From Candidatus Kerfeldbacteria bacterium (GTDB lineage Bacteria; Patescibacteriota; Patescibacteriia; UBA9570): DNA of 28,266 bases. Made by a program: the position numbers and the translations under genes. Position 1 is the stretch's first letter, and every line of letters starts with the position of its first letter. The notes under the pieces were generated by a model. The model searched no databases. It had not been told where the DNA came from and was given only the letters and a program-made list of their open reading frames with translations. This document shows, in pieces, positions 8,301 to 16,804 of this stretch. The stretch lies in contig JACQPW010000088.1 in assembly GCA_016207285.1 (NCBI GenBank), forward strand, positions 1 to 28,266. The letters are read 5' to 3'.

Positions 8301-11300
8301 ACAGTGGAACCGCGCAAATCACAGATACCACCGGAACCATTGATGTTGCAACTACCGAAACATTTTACGATCTTACTATAAACAATAGTGCAAGTCAGAT
8401 TCTCGCGATTGGTAGTGGAGACACCTTGGTCGCCACTGGAACCTTGACGCTCACGGATGGTGCCTTTGCTACCGGAACCATTGCGGCGCAAGGAAACGTT
8501 GTGGTTGGTGCTGCTTGGGACGCTGCAGGAAGTGGAGCACTCACAGCCACTGGAGCGGCCGTCCAAACCCTCGATCTTTCTGCCGGTGCAGGACTTTTGG
8601 ACAACCCACTCACGATCAATAAATCCGGTGGAAGTTTCACACTTGCTTCGGCATACACCATGGACCATGCCAATGCAGATTTCACAGTAACGCTGGGAAC
8701 ATTTTCCACGGGGAACTTTGCAATGACCACGTCCTCGGGTTCAGATATTGCCATCAATAGCGGTACGTTCAATGCGGGATCTTCAACGATGACGATCGCT
8801 GGATTACTCACTGTGGCCGGTGGAACATACAATGGTAATACTTCTTCCGGAACTATTTCCGGTGCCTTTGCACTCTCTTCCACCGGGGCGTACAACGGGA
8901 ATACTTCAACGCCCACATTTTCCGGGGGTCTCACCATTTCCGGTGGAGTGTTCACGGCTACTTCCGGAACCATGACCGTGTCTGCAAACTTTGCCCACAC
9001 GGCGGGAACCTTTACGCATAATTCAGGAACGGTTGCGTTCAACAACGCTGGCGTTACTTCCACCATTTCCGGCAGCACCACTTTCTACAATCTCTCCTGT
9101 ACAACCGCTCTCAAGCCGCTCACGTTTACGGCGGGAACTACGCAAACTGTTTCAGGACTGCTCACCCTTACGGGAACCGCCGGCAACTTAATTGTATTGC
9201 GTAGTACGGTGGATGATACTTATTGGAACCTCATTGTGAACGGGACTCAGTCGGTTTCCTATGTGAATGTAAAAGATTCGGATGCCAGTGGAGGAACGGC
9301 CATCAGTCAAGCCAATTCCACAGATGCAGGTCATAACTCCAATTGGGTGTTTAACTTTGCCCCATCCGCCTCCACCACCTTGTATACAAATAATACTACT
9401 ACCACCGCCCAATCTGGCGATAGCAATCCTGGTAATCTGACGGATGGTACACCCGTGTTCAGTGCTCTGTATATTGATACGGACACTGGAGATATTGCCA
9501 ACAAGTATTGTGTCCAGGTCAATACAGCAACTGATTTCAGTGGTACTAATGTCTGGTATGCCGATAACGGTACGTGCAGTAGCGGCACGACGCTTACAAA
9601 TATTACAGCAGGTAATCGTTCCAGTGATATTGAATATGCTGGGAATACACTAAGTTGTGGTACGACCTATTATTGGCGCATTAAATTTTGGGATGATACG
9701 CCAGCGGAAGGAAGCTGGTCGTCAGCGGCGAATTTTCAGATTAACTGCCGTCCTACCGTCAGTGCCAGTTCTGGCTCGACTATTGAAGATACTGCGTATA
9801 CAGGTGATCTAGAACATAGTGATGGCGATAACGATACGGTCACGTACGCCGTGGTGAGTAGCGCCAGTCATGGTGTAGTAACCCTGACGGCTTCCAGTAC
9901 TGGCGGCTTTACCTATACTCCCAACACTAATTTTAATGGGACAGATAGTTTTACTTATCGAGTCACTGATGGCACGGAAAATGCGGACAGTGCCACATTT
10001 ACCATGACGGTGACTGCTGTCAATGACTCGCCAGTTGCGGCAGCAGGCAGCGATCTATCCGTGTCTGAAGATAGTCAAACGACGGCATTAAACGGTACCA
10101 GCTCATCCGATGTCGATGCTACTACACTTAGTTATAGTTGGTCTGAATTGAGTGATAGTGCAGATGGTTGCAGTCTGGCTAGTACTACAATCGCCCAACC
10201 TTCAGTGACAGTGGCTAACCGAGAGTCAAACTATTCATGTGAATTTCGTCTAGTGGTCAGTGATGGAACTGTCAGTTCGGCGGCTGATACGGTCACACTC
10301 AACGTGACGGCGGATAACGATACCCCAACCATCACGGTCACAGCCAATAGTACTGTGGAGATTGATGAAGGCGATACCTTGGTCATTCCGGTGAGTACGG
10401 CGGACGTAGATACGAGTGGGGTGAGTTTATCGGCTGCTGTGACTAGTGGCACGTTAAGTACGATCAGTGAATTATTCATTGATAATGGAGACAACACAGG
10501 AACTTTCAGTTGGTCTACTACTGAAGACGATGCTGGTGAATATACATTTCGGTTTGCGGCTGCAGACGCCGTCAATACTGCCTCATCCGATGTGCACGTG
10601 ACTGTGAATGACGTGATCAGCAATACTGCACCAGCATTTTCAGGTAGCTTACCGAATGTGGCTATGTTGTCTGCTGCAACTACAGCAGCGGTATTTGATC
10701 TGGATGATTATTTTAGTGATCCTGATGGTGATACGTTAAGTTACACTATGTCAGAGGTTGAGGGTGTGAGCGCCTCTGTGAATGATGGCAAGGTGCGCTT
10801 GTCGGCAGATGAGGACTTTGCTAGTAGTGTGGCGGTTGTGTTTACGGCTACTGACACTAGTGGTGCCACTGCCCAAAGTAACCCGCTTGTGATTGAAGTG
10901 AGCGCAGCGGTTATTGCGAACGTTAGTCATGCCCTTGGCACGAAAGAAGGGTCTGGCAAAATTCAGATTGTCGATAGCGACGGTAATGTTGTGGCAGCTT
11001 GGCAAGTCTTTCCTAGTGGTGGGGTAATACCGCGTTTGGGTACTAATGGTAAACAGTCCTATGTCTTTGCAGTGAAGCGTCGTTCTGGATCAACAATCCA
11101 TGTCTATTCACTCAGTGGTGAGTTAGTGGTTAAAAAACGTCTGTCACCAAAGTTGCATTGGCGTAAACTAGCGGTTGGCAATTTAGATGACGATATCAGT
11201 TCCGAAGAAATCGTTATTGCTACGCGCCGAGGTTCTCACATTTACTTTCGTATCTACAGTTACCACGCACAACGTGAACACTTTAAATTAAAAGCCCGCA

Positions 11301-11413
11301 CCATTTTTACTCCGATGCGTTCTGATCAGTACAGTATCAAGATCCAGGATAGTACCGTACGGCTTTACGATACTGATGGAAAAACGCTAGCGGTTTGGAG
11401 ACCACATTTGTAA
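5333..11413 (+). CDS. Giant secreted beta-repeat stalk protein with cadherin/Ig-like C-terminal modules
   Basis: A 2026-residue secreted protein. The signal peptide (hydrophobic core about 12-30) ends with AYA at 31-33. Then comes an autotransporter-type opening motif (TWDGGGSTNNW ... NW). About residues 105-1340 form a Gly/Thr/Ser-rich stalk of short beta-strand repeats, probably a right-handed beta-solenoid, with phrases such as SGGTFTATSGT and HTAGTFNHNSGTV recurring. From about 1345 follow an FN3-like module containing Cys, a Big_9/VCBS-type module (YTPNTNFNGTDSFTYRVTDG), a PKD-like module (SVSEDSQ), further Ig-like modules, and a dystroglycan-type cadherin-like module (DYFSDPDGDTLSYTM). 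Residues about 1857-2026 are a compact basic domain (KIQIVDSDGNVV, NLDDDISSEEIVIATRRGS) resembling an FG-GAP/propeller blade. No sortase motif or C-terminal membrane segment is seen. GTG 5333 coincides with the predicted transcription start; ATG 5345 is the alternative and keeps the signal peptide. Role inferred: surface layer or adhesion. Confidence 0.88.
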   Translation: MPNLMYRHTSSFLLTSVVVVATVFIFGVQPAYAVVRTWDGGGSTNNWTEDANWSDNTEPGSGDVATFDATSTKAATVDGVISVGGIDINVGYSGTITQSAQISVGNYNYDQADGIFTGGSASIILTGDADFVLSGGTFTATSGTTTFPDEFTHTAGTFNHNSGTVNITGWLTMGFPADETFNTVTLNMCNSCELTVSGGTMIVLGDLTINNGGVMWGTVEARGNVTWGAGSDAQNNGANLQITGTGDQTLTMGGAMGFRGTTTVNKASGNVYLGANYYTVSGTFVLTNGTFYTRDSGNTTNYSFTHGNYSQGGGIFNGGSSTVTFGSFSEFTLSGGTYNQSSGTTTYGGGNWTHTAGGTFNHNSGTSVIGLSPTFDVMGTETFGSLTMNGSNNGAKVITSGDTLLVTGTFTLNEGLINTGTLEVQGDVTIASGFDGGSTTMKFSGSATQSFTLASAGLFNGDITVNKSGGAVNLASALTMDASSQDLTIQEGTFDLSGFALSVTAGATETIIVETGGNLQLQGGETITADSASYPQLDSGSTVTYDGASGPYTLKNYTYHHLTVAGGASSVFTLAANESFAGNVTLTTGILSQGGFTMAVVGTFANNSTLRRLQIETFTGTMDVDSGTVEYVGDGDGSAETITITEFGVTDYFNLKINDVNVTKDIFALGAATVVAGTLQVTSSEFQQGANALTPAAITVDGGTLTGGSSAITVSGAVTISAGTFTGTTNTLSVSGAWTHTAGGTWTHNSGTVALIGAAATADVSTSETFSALNINKTDANTLTIGTGDTLVAVGTLTLTNGTWGTGNVEAQGNVVVASTWDAAGTGTLTFGGSGTQTFDLTGAEAALDNPVTINKSGGSVTLASAYTMNHANADFTLTLGTFNTGNYTITTASGADMAINGGTWNSGSSVLDYDTTLTIDGGTYNVTSSSGPTNFTTFNLLSGAFNAGASNASFWSPVTISGGTFTASSSNIYIRSSWTHTAGGTFVHNSGTAQITDTTGTIDVATTETFYDLTINNSASQILAIGSGDTLVATGTLTLTDGAFATGTIAAQGNVVVGAAWDAAGSGALTATGAAVQTLDLSAGAGLLDNPLTINKSGGSFTLASAYTMDHANADFTVTLGTFSTGNFAMTTSSGSDIAINSGTFNAGSSTMTIAGLLTVAGGTYNGNTSSGTISGAFALSSTGAYNGNTSTPTFSGGLTISGGVFTATSGTMTVSANFAHTAGTFTHNSGTVAFNNAGVTSTISGSTTFYNLSCTTALKPLTFTAGTTQTVSGLLTLTGTAGNLIVLRSTVDDTYWNLIVNGTQSVSYVNVKDSDASGGTAISQANSTDAGHNSNWVFNFAPSASTTLYTNNTTTTAQSGDSNPGNLTDGTPVFSALYIDTDTGDIANKYCVQVNTATDFSGTNVWYADNGTCSSGTTLTNITAGNRSSDIEYAGNTLSCGTTYYWRIKFWDDTPAEGSWSSAANFQINCRPTVSASSGSTIEDTAYTGDLEHSDGDNDTVTYAVVSSASHGVVTLTASSTGGFTYTPNTNFNGTDSFTYRVTDGTENADSATFTMTVTAVNDSPVAAAGSDLSVSEDSQTTALNGTSSSDVDATTLSYSWSELSDSADGCSLASTTIAQPSVTVANRESNYSCEFRLVVSDGTVSSAADTVTLNVTADNDTPTITVTANSTVEIDEGDTLVIPVSTADVDTSGVSLSAAVTSGTLSTISELFIDNGDNTGTFSWSTTEDDAGEYTFRFAAADAVNTASSDVHVTVNDVISNTAPAFSGSLPNVAMLSAATTAAVFDLDDYFSDPDGDTLSYTMSEVEGVSASVNDGKVRLSADEDFASSVAVVFTATDTSGATAQSNPLVIEVSAAVIANVSHALGTKEGSGKIQIVDSDGNVVAAWQVFPSGGVIPRLGTNGKQSYVFAVKRRSGSTIHVYSLSGELVVKKRLSPKLHWRKLAVGNLDDDISSEEIVIATRRGSHIYFRIYSYHAQREHFKLKARTIFTPMRSDQYSIKIQDSTVRLYDTDGKTLAVWRPHL
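7637..9079 (+). repeat. Two consecutive ~240-codon super-repeats inside giant protein 1
   Basis: Unit 1 (7637-8359, 241 codons) and unit 2 (8360-9079, 240 codons) share the same order of phrases: TF..L.IN, GDTLVA.GTLTLT.G, AQGNVVV, DNP.TINKSGGS, TLASAYTM.HANADFT, then a closing HTAG/HNSGT strand pair. A third, partial relative begins near 6470. DNA copies differ mostly at synonymous positions, so the duplication is old and kept by selection on the protein. Confidence 0.75.
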
Positions 11414-11423
11414 AATTCCACCC

Positions 11424-11452
11424 TTGACGCAATCCGTTTTTTTTGATATGAT
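11424..11452 (+). promoter_or_regulatory. Promoter of giant surface protein 2, with T8 tract in the spacer
   Basis: TTGACG (11424-11429), 17-nt spacer with eight T (11437-11444), TATGAT (11447-11452). The expected start near 11459 gives an A-rich leader of about 33 nt without a clear Shine-Dalgarno sequence. It is a near twin of the promoter at 5298-5326. A three-codon mini-ORF (ATG 11488, stop TGA 11497-11499) overlaps the true start codon. Confidence 0.75.
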
Positions 11453-11491
11453 GTGTGCAATAAATCGTGTTGTTAGAGATAAACAAAATGC

Positions 11492-14400
11492 ATGTCTGAA
11501 TTGCTTAAAAAACAAATAATGCAAGCTATGAAAACCAGTCAACCATCCCTCCTGGGTCGCAGTTGGCTGTTACTATTACATATTTTGCTAGGCCTACAGC
11601 ATGTTTGGGCTTTTTTGTTTTTGCCCTCGGCTCGTAGTTTTGAGGATGTTCATGAATTGACTGCAGTCGGTTATACATCGTCTTACCTTGATCACTGTCG
11701 CATGCAACATAACATCCGGTTTGGTACGTTAGCCTATTCCATGGTGTTGGTATCCATGATTGCATTGGTCACCACCACGGTACAAATTATTTATCCTGAA
11801 CAATTTGGTCAGCCAGCGTTAGCAGCTAACTTAGTAGTGAACTCTACGGCTGACACCACTGATGGTGCTTGTACAGCAGCGGTTGGTGGTTGTACTTTGC
11901 GTGAAGCACTGGCTGTGGCCAGTGCTAGTGACGTGATTCAGTTTGCGAGTGACTTAGATAACCAAACTATTTTTTTGACGGTTGGTCCGCAAGTGGTCAC
12001 TGCTGCAGATGATGATTTATTGATTGATACGGAAGGCAAAAAAATAGCGGTTGATTGTAATGGTTTTGCGCCGACTGGAATCATTGTGAATGGAGATCGG
12101 GTTGATATTGATGGCTTGGCAGTAAATAACTGTCCTGATCGAGCCTTCCAACTGTCGGGAGTAAACGATACGTTAGAGAATCTGTCGATCACTGGTGATG
12201 CTTCCGTACCAGTACGGATTGAAGCTAACAACGCTAGTGTAGATAATGTCACCTTCAGCGGAGGTACTATCTGTGTAGATGTTGTAGATGATGTGTCCGG
12301 TGCAACAGTGATTGGTTCAGTATTCGCTTCCTGTGCTACTGGTATCCGTCTTGGTGAGGGTGCGGCAACAGCATTAGTTGATAGTAGCTATTTTTATCTA
12401 ACTACTCTTAGTGCCATTGATATCTTAGATGGATCTGGCCATATCATCCGGAATAGTTTCTTTGGTGAGCAAAAAGATGGGACAGCTTCTTCATTGACTA
12501 CGGGCATTATTGTGCAAACGGATAATAGTGATATTACCATTGATGGTAATACGTTCAGCAATGCTACGGGTCAGAATATTCATGCTACTACTTCTACGTC
12601 ATTAGTCATCAGTGACAACACGTTTAATGGTCCAACCGCTGAACATGGTGTTAGGATTAGCGGTGGTAGTTTAATTAGTTTTTCTGGTAACACCTTTAGT
12701 GGTATCACAGGCACAGGTAAGTACGCTCTTTACTTGGCCGATGCCCCAGCCAGCGTGACGGTTGGTCTGGATACAGATAATGTTGGTACGGCCAATACTT
12801 TCTCTGATAATGGTAAAGCTATCTATCTGACGGGTAACACCAATTTAGTGAAAGGAAATACTTTTAGCAACAATACCGCTATCGATGTGTATGCTGATAG
12901 TCTGACGGGCTCATTTATTGAACAGAACACGTTTAGCGGGGGTTTGTATGCAGTTGAACTGGTCGGTTCTGATGCTAATTTTATTAGCGCCAACACTTTC
13001 ACCGACTATGCGGATACTGCAGCAGTGGGGATTCGCCTTAAAGACGACTCGGATGAAAATACGGTTAATGATAATACCCTCACTGATGTGAACGGAGACA
13101 GTATTTTAGTGGAGAATAGTGGTGATGGTAATACGATTGAAATTAATACTATTGGGAACAGTACTTCGAGTAGTGGTTCCCAAATTGGCGTACATATTGA
13201 TGATTCCAGTTCGAACATTATTGCTGGTAACGTAATTACTGCCTTACGTGGTCCGGCCATTAATCTGACGGGTAATACTGACAGTACTATCATGGGGTAC
13301 AGCTTGGATGATGTGGGGAATGGTAATACCCTGTCTAGTAACGTGGATGAGGTTCTGCTCCTTGGTGCCGATCTAGACGGTAACATCATTCGTCGTAATA
13401 CCATGGTCAATACTCTAGATAACCTGATTGTGCTGGGCGAGAGTGCAGTTGATCAAACTCCAGCGGACAGTAGCTTTACCACCCATACAGCTAGTGAGAT
13501 CAGTGGTACTACAGTAGTTGGTGCTTTGGTAGATCTCTATTATTCTACGACTGATAGTAACACAGTCACCTATTTAGGTTCAGCCATAGCAGATGCCAAT
13601 GGTGTTTGGTTATACGAGGCAGATTTGAGTACCTATGCTCGTTTGTATGTGACCATTAGCACAACCAGCGGTACTGGTATCTTTAGTTCACGGCTGCAGC
13701 CGGGAGCAGATGTAGCGGTGACTGATTTTGCAGTATCTGCCATCACCAGTACGGGTGCTACCTTAACCTGGACTACTAATATTGATACTAACTCCAGCAT
13801 CCAGTACGCTAAAACTGGTGGCAGCCAAACAGTAGCGACAACGGATGATGAAACTACAACCCATTCCTACACCTTAACGGGGTTAGATGCTGCCACGGAT
13901 TATACAGTTAGTGTCATAGCTACGGATGTGGCGGACGACTTGAATTTTACCGCATCCAGCGAAAAAACCTTTACCACTAATCCAGCTAGTTTCGGTGCCG
14001 TCACGCAAGAGCAATATGCTACGAACGTTGCGAACGCTACTACGGTTACGCATATTGGTGGTACCACCGTGGTGGATGCTACCAGCACACCGGCAGAAGT
14101 CTTCCCGCTGGGTGATCTCACCTTTACCTTTACTGATAAAAAATCACGTTTGGCTGACTACCGTTTGCACTTTGTGTTGAAGGTAGTAGGCGCCAAGAAT
14201 TTGGTGAACAATAAAAAAGCGTTCAACCAAGCTGGCAAGGCGATTTTTCAAGTCAAAAAACAACTATTATCGCTGGAAAAGACCTATGCGGTTTACTCTG
14301 GAGTGATCAAGGACGGCGTCTATTTAAATGGAGATGGTTTAGCTAAACGTTTCACCTTCACTTTAATTGATGCTCCACAATTGTTATCTCCCAGCACGAC

Positions 14401-16804
14401 AGTGTATTATCGTATGCCGGAAGAATTTGTGGTCGCCTCTAAAGCCCCCAGTGTGACTGTCTATCTTGATGATGCTGATGGAGTTGAGCAATTTCACTGT
14501 GTGGCCACTATGACCGACGGCGTTGGGTCATGTCAGCCACCCTTTGGCTTAGCCCTTGGTTCCTATACCGTGCGTTTGGTAGATGCCCGTGGTGGTACGT
14601 TAAGTTTACCGTTGTTGATCAGCGATTTTGCACCCGGAAATGTATTAACCACAGATGTGCGGTCTGCCAATTACTATAAGCGTCTTATCTATAATGGTCA
14701 GCCCACTTTTGTTGGGGTAGTGCCGACTGGCTATACGGTTGAAGTTCATATTCCGCAAGTGGATGGTGCCATGTTAGCTGAAGTGAAAACCAGTACTGGT
14801 CCAACCACTACTTGGAAATATAAATTGAATATTGCCACCTTACCAATTGGTGTAACGGATGCTACGGTTATATATCGTAATCCTTCCGGTGTGATTACCG
14901 AGCAGACCAGTTATCGGATTATGCGCACCTACCGGGCGGTCACTCCTGCGGTGATTGACCCAGCCAATAATAGTTCGGCCACTGTAGCGCCGACTATTCA
15001 AGTCATTGGACCCAATGATCATACACTAGAGTTACTTGATAGTGCTGGTACTCGGTTAGGGTTGACCAGCTACACCAATGGTGGCAAGGCGGTTGCTCTG
15101 TCGAGCTGGTATACCGATGTCGGGACGTACACCATTACATTGCGTAACCGTAATCGCTTAAATGTTCCGTCCGCCACCACTACCTTTACGTTTAGTATTG
15201 TGGCACCAGCAGTCACGACCACAACTACGACTACGACTACAATCGTGACACCAGAGCCGGAGACTATACCAACCGATACGAACACGAATACAGCAAGTGA
15301 CACCAACACGAATACCAATACCAATACCAATACTGCACCGGACACTACTACGCCTACTCCGCCAGATAGTGATGCTGACGGCTTAAGTGATGTCATTGAA
15401 GATTTATTGCAAACAGACCCTACCAAGCCAGATACAGATACTGATGGTACCACCGATGGTGTGGAAGTTTTGGAAGATACTCGTCTGGATACCGATGGGG
15501 ATGGTGTCTCTGATGAAGTGGAAGACGACTTAGGTAGTGACGCTACTGTCGTGGATAGCGATGGGGATGGCGTTAATGATGGTGATGAAGTGATTGTTGG
15601 TACTGATCCAACTAACCCAGACACCGATGGTGACGCCATTACAGACGCCACTGATACGGATTATGCGGTAGTGGATAGCGATCAAGATGGTTTAGCTGAT
15701 AGTGAAGAAGCCGACTATGGTACTGATCCGAATGATCCTGACACTGATGATGACACACTGTATGACGGTGACGAAATCACGTTTGGTAGTGACCCATTAA
15801 CGAGCGATGGGGATGAGGATGGGTTAACTGATCCGCAAGAGTACACGATGCAGACGGATCCTAAGTTGGGCGACACCGATAGTGATGGTGTCTTAGATGG
15901 TGCTGAAGTCATTGCCCAAACGAATCCGACTGACTTTGATAGTGATGATGATGAATTATCTGATAACGAAACAGCTGAACATGGTACTTCGCCTACAGAC
16001 GCGGATAGTGATGATGATCGGTTATTAGATGGGGATGAATTAAGTCGGGGTTGTGATCCCTTACTATCCGACAGTGATGCGGATGGGGTTGATGATTTAG
16101 TGGAGGCATTAGCAGGAACCGATTGCAGCACGACAGATAATGTCTGGAGTAATTTAACGGGTGTAGAAGCCTTACTGCAAGAACAGGCCATTGCGTTATA
16201 CAACAGTAGCGGCCAGGAACTATTAGATTATCCATTATTGACCTCAGCCGTAGTATCAGCCGAAGCGGATCTAGCTGATCAATTAACCACTCAAATTACC
16301 ACTGCCACTACCATGGATATTGTTCCTGGTGCTCAGACAGTGGTGAGTGACGGTGAGGTTAGGGTCATTACGCGCACTACTGAAGTATCCTTAACGGATT
16401 GGATTGCTGGGCTGGACGCTACGACCACTGACAATACCTATGTCCTCGTACATGGTAGTGTCACGTTGCCAGACAGTGTTAAGACTCAACCAGCGTATGT
16501 GCTCGTGACGTTTTTCTCTACCCCGATCGTAAAAATTGCCCAAGTCGATCCGAATGGTCAATGGACGATGTCGGTACCAGCCGAATTACTCACTGCTGGT
16601 GAACATACAGCGTTTGCGGCTGTCGAAGTGAATGGGACACGTTCAGAACAAGTGGAAGTAGCTAAATTTGTCATCCAAAATGAACGAGCCTTGTCCAATA
16701 CCTCTTGGTTGATCATCGTCAATGTGGTGGTAGCCATTGTTGCTTTATTGACCGCTTGGTTTGTGCACCTGCGTCGTAAATCAGCAACGTCCCTATCCTC
16801 ATGA
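11492..16804 (+). CDS. Giant anchored surface protein: beta-helix, FN3, thrombospondin type 3 repeats
   Basis: A 1770-residue protein. The N-terminus has two hydrophobic segments (about 24-45 and 79-101) and a possible cleavage site at PALAA (109-113). Then comes a CSLREA-like motif (CTLREA, 134-139) and a parallel beta-helix up to about 690, rich in phrases such as ISDNTFNG and NIIAGNVI. An FN3 domain lies at about 733-830, then uncharacterised beta-modules. A Thr/Asn/Asp linker (about 1240-1290) leads into about twelve calcium-binding thrombospondin type 3 repeats (DxDxDG..D, about 1291-1548). After that come an Ig-like module with DPNGQWTMSVPAELLTAG and a C-terminal membrane segment (about 1739-1760) followed by LRRK. 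It is thus anchored in the cytoplasmic membrane and calcium probably stiffens the stalk. The stop overlaps the start of the next gene (ATGA). Its promoter is shared in design with giant 1. Ligand unknown; adhesion or cell-surface scaffolding is inferred. Confidence 0.88.
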   Translation: MSELLKKQIMQAMKTSQPSLLGRSWLLLLHILLGLQHVWAFLFLPSARSFEDVHELTAVGYTSSYLDHCRMQHNIRFGTLAYSMVLVSMIALVTTTVQIIYPEQFGQPALAANLVVNSTADTTDGACTAAVGGCTLREALAVASASDVIQFASDLDNQTIFLTVGPQVVTAADDDLLIDTEGKKIAVDCNGFAPTGIIVNGDRVDIDGLAVNNCPDRAFQLSGVNDTLENLSITGDASVPVRIEANNASVDNVTFSGGTICVDVVDDVSGATVIGSVFASCATGIRLGEGAATALVDSSYFYLTTLSAIDILDGSGHIIRNSFFGEQKDGTASSLTTGIIVQTDNSDITIDGNTFSNATGQNIHATTSTSLVISDNTFNGPTAEHGVRISGGSLISFSGNTFSGITGTGKYALYLADAPASVTVGLDTDNVGTANTFSDNGKAIYLTGNTNLVKGNTFSNNTAIDVYADSLTGSFIEQNTFSGGLYAVELVGSDANFISANTFTDYADTAAVGIRLKDDSDENTVNDNTLTDVNGDSILVENSGDGNTIEINTIGNSTSSSGSQIGVHIDDSSSNIIAGNVITALRGPAINLTGNTDSTIMGYSLDDVGNGNTLSSNVDEVLLLGADLDGNIIRRNTMVNTLDNLIVLGESAVDQTPADSSFTTHTASEISGTTVVGALVDLYYSTTDSNTVTYLGSAIADANGVWLYEADLSTYARLYVTISTTSGTGIFSSRLQPGADVAVTDFAVSAITSTGATLTWTTNIDTNSSIQYAKTGGSQTVATTDDETTTHSYTLTGLDAATDYTVSVIATDVADDLNFTASSEKTFTTNPASFGAVTQEQYATNVANATTVTHIGGTTVVDATSTPAEVFPLGDLTFTFTDKKSRLADYRLHFVLKVVGAKNLVNNKKAFNQAGKAIFQVKKQLLSLEKTYAVYSGVIKDGVYLNGDGLAKRFTFTLIDAPQLLSPSTTVYYRMPEEFVVASKAPSVTVYLDDADGVEQFHCVATMTDGVGSCQPPFGLALGSYTVRLVDARGGTLSLPLLISDFAPGNVLTTDVRSANYYKRLIYNGQPTFVGVVPTGYTVEVHIPQVDGAMLAEVKTSTGPTTTWKYKLNIATLPIGVTDATVIYRNPSGVITEQTSYRIMRTYRAVTPAVIDPANNSSATVAPTIQVIGPNDHTLELLDSAGTRLGLTSYTNGGKAVALSSWYTDVGTYTITLRNRNRLNVPSATTTFTFSIVAPAVTTTTTTTTTIVTPEPETIPTDTNTNTASDTNTNTNTNTNTAPDTTTPTPPDSDADGLSDVIEDLLQTDPTKPDTDTDGTTDGVEVLEDTRLDTDGDGVSDEVEDDLGSDATVVDSDGDGVNDGDEVIVGTDPTNPDTDGDAITDATDTDYAVVDSDQDGLADSEEADYGTDPNDPDTDDDTLYDGDEITFGSDPLTSDGDEDGLTDPQEYTMQTDPKLGDTDSDGVLDGAEVIAQTNPTDFDSDDDELSDNETAEHGTSPTDADSDDDRLLDGDELSRGCDPLLSDSDADGVDDLVEALAGTDCSTTDNVWSNLTGVEALLQEQAIALYNSSGQELLDYPLLTSAVVSAEADLADQLTTQITTATTMDIVPGAQTVVSDGEVRVITRTTEVSLTDWIAGLDATTTDNTYVLVHGSVTLPDSVKTQPAYVLVTFFSTPIVKIAQVDPNGQWTMSVPAELLTAGEHTAFAAVEVNGTRSEQVEVAKFVIQNERALSNTSWLIIVNVVVAIVALLTAWFVHLRRKSATSLSS
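15302..15331 (+). repeat. Hexanucleotide tandem repeats coding the Thr-Asn linker
   Basis: Five in-frame hexamers, of which the last three are exact ACCAAT and the first two are ACCAAC and ACGAAT, encode a TNTNTN linker just before the thrombospondin repeats. Copy-number change by slippage would lengthen or shorten the linker without a frameshift. Confidence 0.7.

Noticed and set aside
7390..9081. Long minus-strand open frames opposite the giant 1 stalk
   Set aside because: They mirror the Gly/Thr-rich repeats of the plus-strand gene, give Val/Pro/Ser-rich sequences without domain logic, and lack promoters.
15070..16203. Minus-strand Ser-rich open frames opposite the thrombospondin repeats
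   Set aside because: They are the antisense of the Asp-rich DxDxDG repeats; the plus-strand protein is clearly the real one.
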